Assembly: GCA_024693135.1 (NCBI GenBank)
Contig: JAILLN010000001.1
Location: forward strand, 1-64,000
Direction: 5' to 3'
Source: Lachnospiraceae bacterium
Lineage (GTDB): Bacteria > Bacillota > Clostridia > Lachnospirales > Lachnospiraceae
DNA length: 64,000 bases
Shown piece after piece: positions 61,689 through 64,000 of the stretch (position 1 is its first letter; every line of letters begins with the position of its first letter). The translations under genes and the position numbers were made by a program. The notes beneath the pieces were generated by a model that did not search any database, was not told where the DNA came from, and saw only the letters and a program-made list of their open reading frames with translations.

Positions 61689-62318
61689 TTAGTCAAAGAT
61701 CTGTCCGGGCAGCTTCTGCTTTTCCTTTGGAGGAAAGCCCTTGTCGAACTCTTCCACATCCTCATCTTTCACATAATATCCCTGTGGAGTCTGATACACC
61801 CCGGTAATGCCGTCAAGGTATCCGGGAATCAGTTCCTTGCAGAGAAAGAAGGATGTATCTGCATCCTCCGGCAGGTCGTGATACCGGATGCCAAACCTGC
61901 TGGCATAGTCGAAACCACTCTTACCGTAGAATCCGATGTTCCCCTCAAACAGAACTGCACCAAAGCCCATCTCCATAGCCTTTTCCAGAGAATAGTCCAG
62001 CATTGCCTTCCCATATCCCTTTCTTTTAAGCTCCGGTGTGATACCGATCGGCCCCATTGTCAGGACATCGATCACTCTGCCGTCATCGCCCTCGATGATT
62101 GTCTTCATGAACATATTCTGTCCGATCAGACGGCCATCCTTCTCCATCACAAAGTCAAGCTCCGGTATAAAAGCCGGATCATCCCTCAGTACATGGATTA
62201 CATAATGCTCAGCGCATCCCGGCTTGTACACGTTCCAGAATGACTCCCTGACAAGATTTTCAACTGCTCTGTAATCTTTCCTTTCTTCTAAACGAATCCT
62301 GTAGTCATTTTTATTCAA
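61689..62318 (-). CDS. GNAT-family N-acetyltransferase, TTG start
   Basis: A 209-residue acetyltransferase: IRLEERKDYRAVENLVRESF at the start, GPIGITPELKRKGYGKAML as the acetyl-CoA-binding motif A, and GFGAVLFEGNIGFYGKSGF. This is the type with a C-terminal extension often annotated as predicted N-acetyltransferase YhbS-like. It begins with TTG; GCAGGAGGT lies nine bases upstream and no ATG is near, so the start is well supported. Cytoplasmic. The substrate is unknown. Confidence 0.87.
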   Translation of the reverse strand: MNKNDYRIRLEERKDYRAVENLVRESFWNVYKPGCAEHYVIHVLRDDPAFIPELDFVMEKDGRLIGQNMFMKTIIEGDDGRVIDVLTMGPIGITPELKRKGYGKAMLDYSLEKAMEMGFGAVLFEGNIGFYGKSGFDYASRFGIRYHDLPEDADTSFFLCKELIPGYLDGITGVYQTPQGYYVKDEDVEEFDKGFPPKEKQKLPGQIFD

Positions 62319-62451
62319 TGTTTTTTACCTCCTGCAAACTTATGACCCAAAGCTGCTTTTCAGCGGGAGGCTTGTTCCATTGTCGGCAAACCTCCCGGTC
62401 AGCCCACAATCTCCAGTGTGTTGTACTTTTTCAAACAGCACTCTCCTTTAA

Positions 62452-62467
62452 ATGATTATATAATCAT
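62452..62467. repeat. Perfect 16-bp palindrome after the XRE gene
   Basis: ATGATTATATAATCAT is its own reverse complement. It lies 24 bases after the XRE stop codon. It has no T-run, so it is not a typical terminator; it could be a protein-binding site. Confidence 0.5.
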
Positions 62468-62491
62468 GCCTGACGGCTTGATTTCTGGGTT

Positions 62492-63100
62492 CTATTGTTG
62501 CTTCACTTTGGTAATCAGAAAGCCTTTTATGACCAAAAACGCGAAGCAGACAATGCCTGCATACGGCTGCCTCGTTGTTATAAACACGACGACCGTAAGT
62601 ATTGACAAGACTACTCCTGTAATGAGTCGGTGCCTGTTCCAAACCGGTTTATCGAAATTGGTAATGATCACGCCACAGATTCCGTTCAGGATCGTAACAC
62701 CTATGATCACAACAAATACGATTTTCACCCAAGGATTTATCCCGCTAAGGCCCAACAAGGGTACTGTCTCGGAAGACGCATTTCCATTTCCGAACGCGGG
62801 TATAAAAACCAATATCGCCAGAAGAATGTCTAACGCATTACATATAAGCGAGACATACTTGTCGGCAAACTCTTTCTTTTCATTTTCCGCTACCGTGATC
62901 ATCTCGTCTGAACAGATCAGATCGTCGATTGTTACAGAAAAATAACGGGATATTTCTTTTAATGAGTCAATACTAGGATACCCTCTTCCAGACTCCCACT
63001 TCGAAATAGCCGTTCTTGAAACAAACAGAGCTTCGGCAAGCTCTTCTTGCGTCATTGATCTGCTCTTTCGTAATTCCTGTAATTTCTCACTGAACTCCAT
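62492..63100 (-). CDS. XRE-family regulator with membrane-anchored C-terminus
   Basis: A 202-residue protein. Residues 5-60 form an XRE helix-turn-helix (LQELRKSRSMTQEELAEALF then VSRTAISKWESGRGYPSIDS). After a short linker, three or four hydrophobic helices cover residues 85-200. Such membrane-bound XRE regulators of Firmicutes often control the gene next to them. It overlaps the end of the PAP2 gene by 14 bases and shares its transcript. The region is visibly more AT-rich than the capsule genes. Confidence 0.85.
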   Translation of the reverse strand: MEFSEKLQELRKSRSMTQEELAEALFVSRTAISKWESGRGYPSIDSLKEISRYFSVTIDDLICSDEMITVAENEKKEFADKYVSLICNALDILLAILVFIPAFGNGNASSETVPLLGLSGINPWVKIVFVVIIGVTILNGICGVIITNFDKPVWNRHRLITGVVLSILTVVVFITTRQPYAGIVCFAFLVIKGFLITKVKQQ

Positions 63101-63779
63101 TTGATGCCTCCGACTCTATGTGCATTCTCTTTAGGACGGTATAATCTGCCAGGAACTGATAGATCAAAAACAGGCCGGAACTCAGAAAAACGGAACCAAT
63201 AATATCTGTTGCCCAGTGGACACCTGAAACCAGTCTACCAATAACCATAAACGCAGAGAACACAATAACAGAAATAGTAATCACATTTTGGATCATAGGA
63301 TTTGCCATCCTTCGATCGACCTGATATTTCAGCGTCGGCATTACGCTCAACACCAACAGCGTTGTTGATGAGGGATAGGATGCTTCTAAGTTCCCTTCTA
63401 TCAGAATCGGTCTGTAATTGATTGGGATCATCTCAAACAGCAGATATCCCAGAATAACCAGCACATAATAGACTCCTAACAAAAGGATATCAGGATCGAC
63501 TCTCAGCAAGCTTCTCCTCTTTACCAACTGGACAAATCCCAAAAGCCCAAAACACATACATATTAAGATAGGTACGAGGCCAAGCCAATCTGTAATCGTA
63601 TAAATCAACATATGTACGCCTGTCATCCGATGAAACCATGTATTGAAGGTTGCAAAACCGATATCTGTTTCATGATGTCCCACTCTCTGCACATCGATAT
63701 GCTGGATCAATATAGTCCACAAGACGAACGCTGCCAACAACATGATCCCAAACAATACTCTTTTTCTGTTATCTTTCAT
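63087..63779 (-). CDS. PAP2-family membrane phosphatase
   Basis: A 230-residue membrane protein with six helices and the phosphatase motifs of the PAP2 superfamily: INYRPIL (a reduced first motif), PSSTT (second) and GRLVSGVHWATDIIGS (third, with the catalytic His and Asp). It may dephosphorylate undecaprenyl-pyrophosphate or a phospholipid; the start of motif 1 differs from the usual KxxxxxxRP. The frame opens at TTG 63785, but the ATG at 63779 is better placed behind AAAGGATGG. Confidence 0.8.
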   Translation of the reverse strand: MKDNRKRVLFGIMLLAAFVLWTILIQHIDVQRVGHHETDIGFATFNTWFHRMTGVHMLIYTITDWLGLVPILICMCFGLLGFVQLVKRRSLLRVDPDILLLGVYYVLVILGYLLFEMIPINYRPILIEGNLEASYPSSTTLLVLSVMPTLKYQVDRRMANPMIQNVITISVIVFSAFMVIGRLVSGVHWATDIIGSVFLSSGLFLIYQFLADYTVLKRMHIESEASNGVQ

Positions 63780-64000
63780 TTTCAATCCATCCTTTCATTT
63801 TGCCTTGCGGTCAAAGAAATCGTAATGGATTAATGCGAAGAATGAAAGAATCGCTCCGTCACATCGCTGATACGAATCGTGTCATCGTGTTATCAGCTCC
63901 AAAAACTTAGTGTCATGCATATTAATTGCGTGTAGCAAAATGCCGCGCTACGAACTATATCGTCATAGCACGGCTCTATATTTATACCACAAAATCCTGC
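63780..64000. other. Right-edge stretch without a recognised gene
   Basis: Some 220 bases to the window end are AT-rich and hold no frame I can support. A short GTAGC/GCTAC inverted repeat lies near 63930-63950. It should include the promoter of the PAP2-XRE genes, but I find no convincing box. Confidence 0.4.

Overview
The window looks like chromosomal DNA of a Gram-positive anaerobe of the Clostridia, most likely a Lachnospiraceae-type organism. This rests on the gene families present (YfhO proteins, C_GCAxxG_C_C protein, a CXXC protein of CD1871A type, MntP, NlpC/P60 with SH3 repeats, membrane-anchored XRE regulator), on strong Shine-Dalgarno sites, and on consensus sigma-A-type promoters. 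No species call is possible from sequence alone. No transposase, integrase, tRNA, rRNA or CRISPR array was seen.

Left part (1-21.2 kb), mixed genes. At the edge is the 3' part of a polysaccharide flippase on the plus strand. Next comes a four-gene minus-strand redox cluster: TlpA-type lipoprotein, CXXC membrane protein, polyferredoxin-thioredoxin fusion, C_GCAxxG_C_C protein. Then follow an esterase, a membrane acyltransferase, an EamA exporter, a cNMP-binding protein and MntP. The most unusual protein of the window follows: a lipoprotein joining an acetolactate-decarboxylase domain to an M15 peptidase domain, behind a long leader. After it come a TetR-controlled heterodimeric ABC exporter, an MBOAT/SGNH acyl-transfer pair, a secreted NlpC/P60 hydrolase and an SDR oxidoreductase.

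Central part (21.2-60.3 kb), surface polysaccharide. From a promoter just before base 60296, about 26 genes run on the minus strand with overlaps or very short gaps to a terminator at 25037-25063. The first half (60.3-40.4 kb) encodes a PglF/PglE/PglC-like amino-sugar start module, an ATP-grasp enzyme and HAD phosphatase, a WbuB-like transferase with the complete UDP-L-FucNAc pathway (CapE, CapF, CapG), a Wzy-like polymerase, a WbsX protein, a KpsC/S-like protein, and a nonulosonate set (NeuB, fused CMP-transferase/PseG) with its own flippase. The second half (40.4-25.1 kb) has its own phosphoglycosyl transferase, several GT2/GT4 enzymes, a UDP-sugar dehydrogenase, a second flippase, two unknown membrane proteins and two YfhO proteins. 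It therefore looks like two repeat-unit pathways joined in one operon. No Wzz, BY-kinase or phosphatase is in view. Behind a 38-bp tandem repeat lies a short GT8-GT2-FkbH unit that converges on the SDR gene.

Right part (60.4-64 kb). A macro-domain protein with a C-terminal helical domain, a GNAT acetyltransferase starting at TTG, and a small more AT-rich unit of a PAP2 phosphatase and a membrane-anchored XRE regulator, all on the minus strand.
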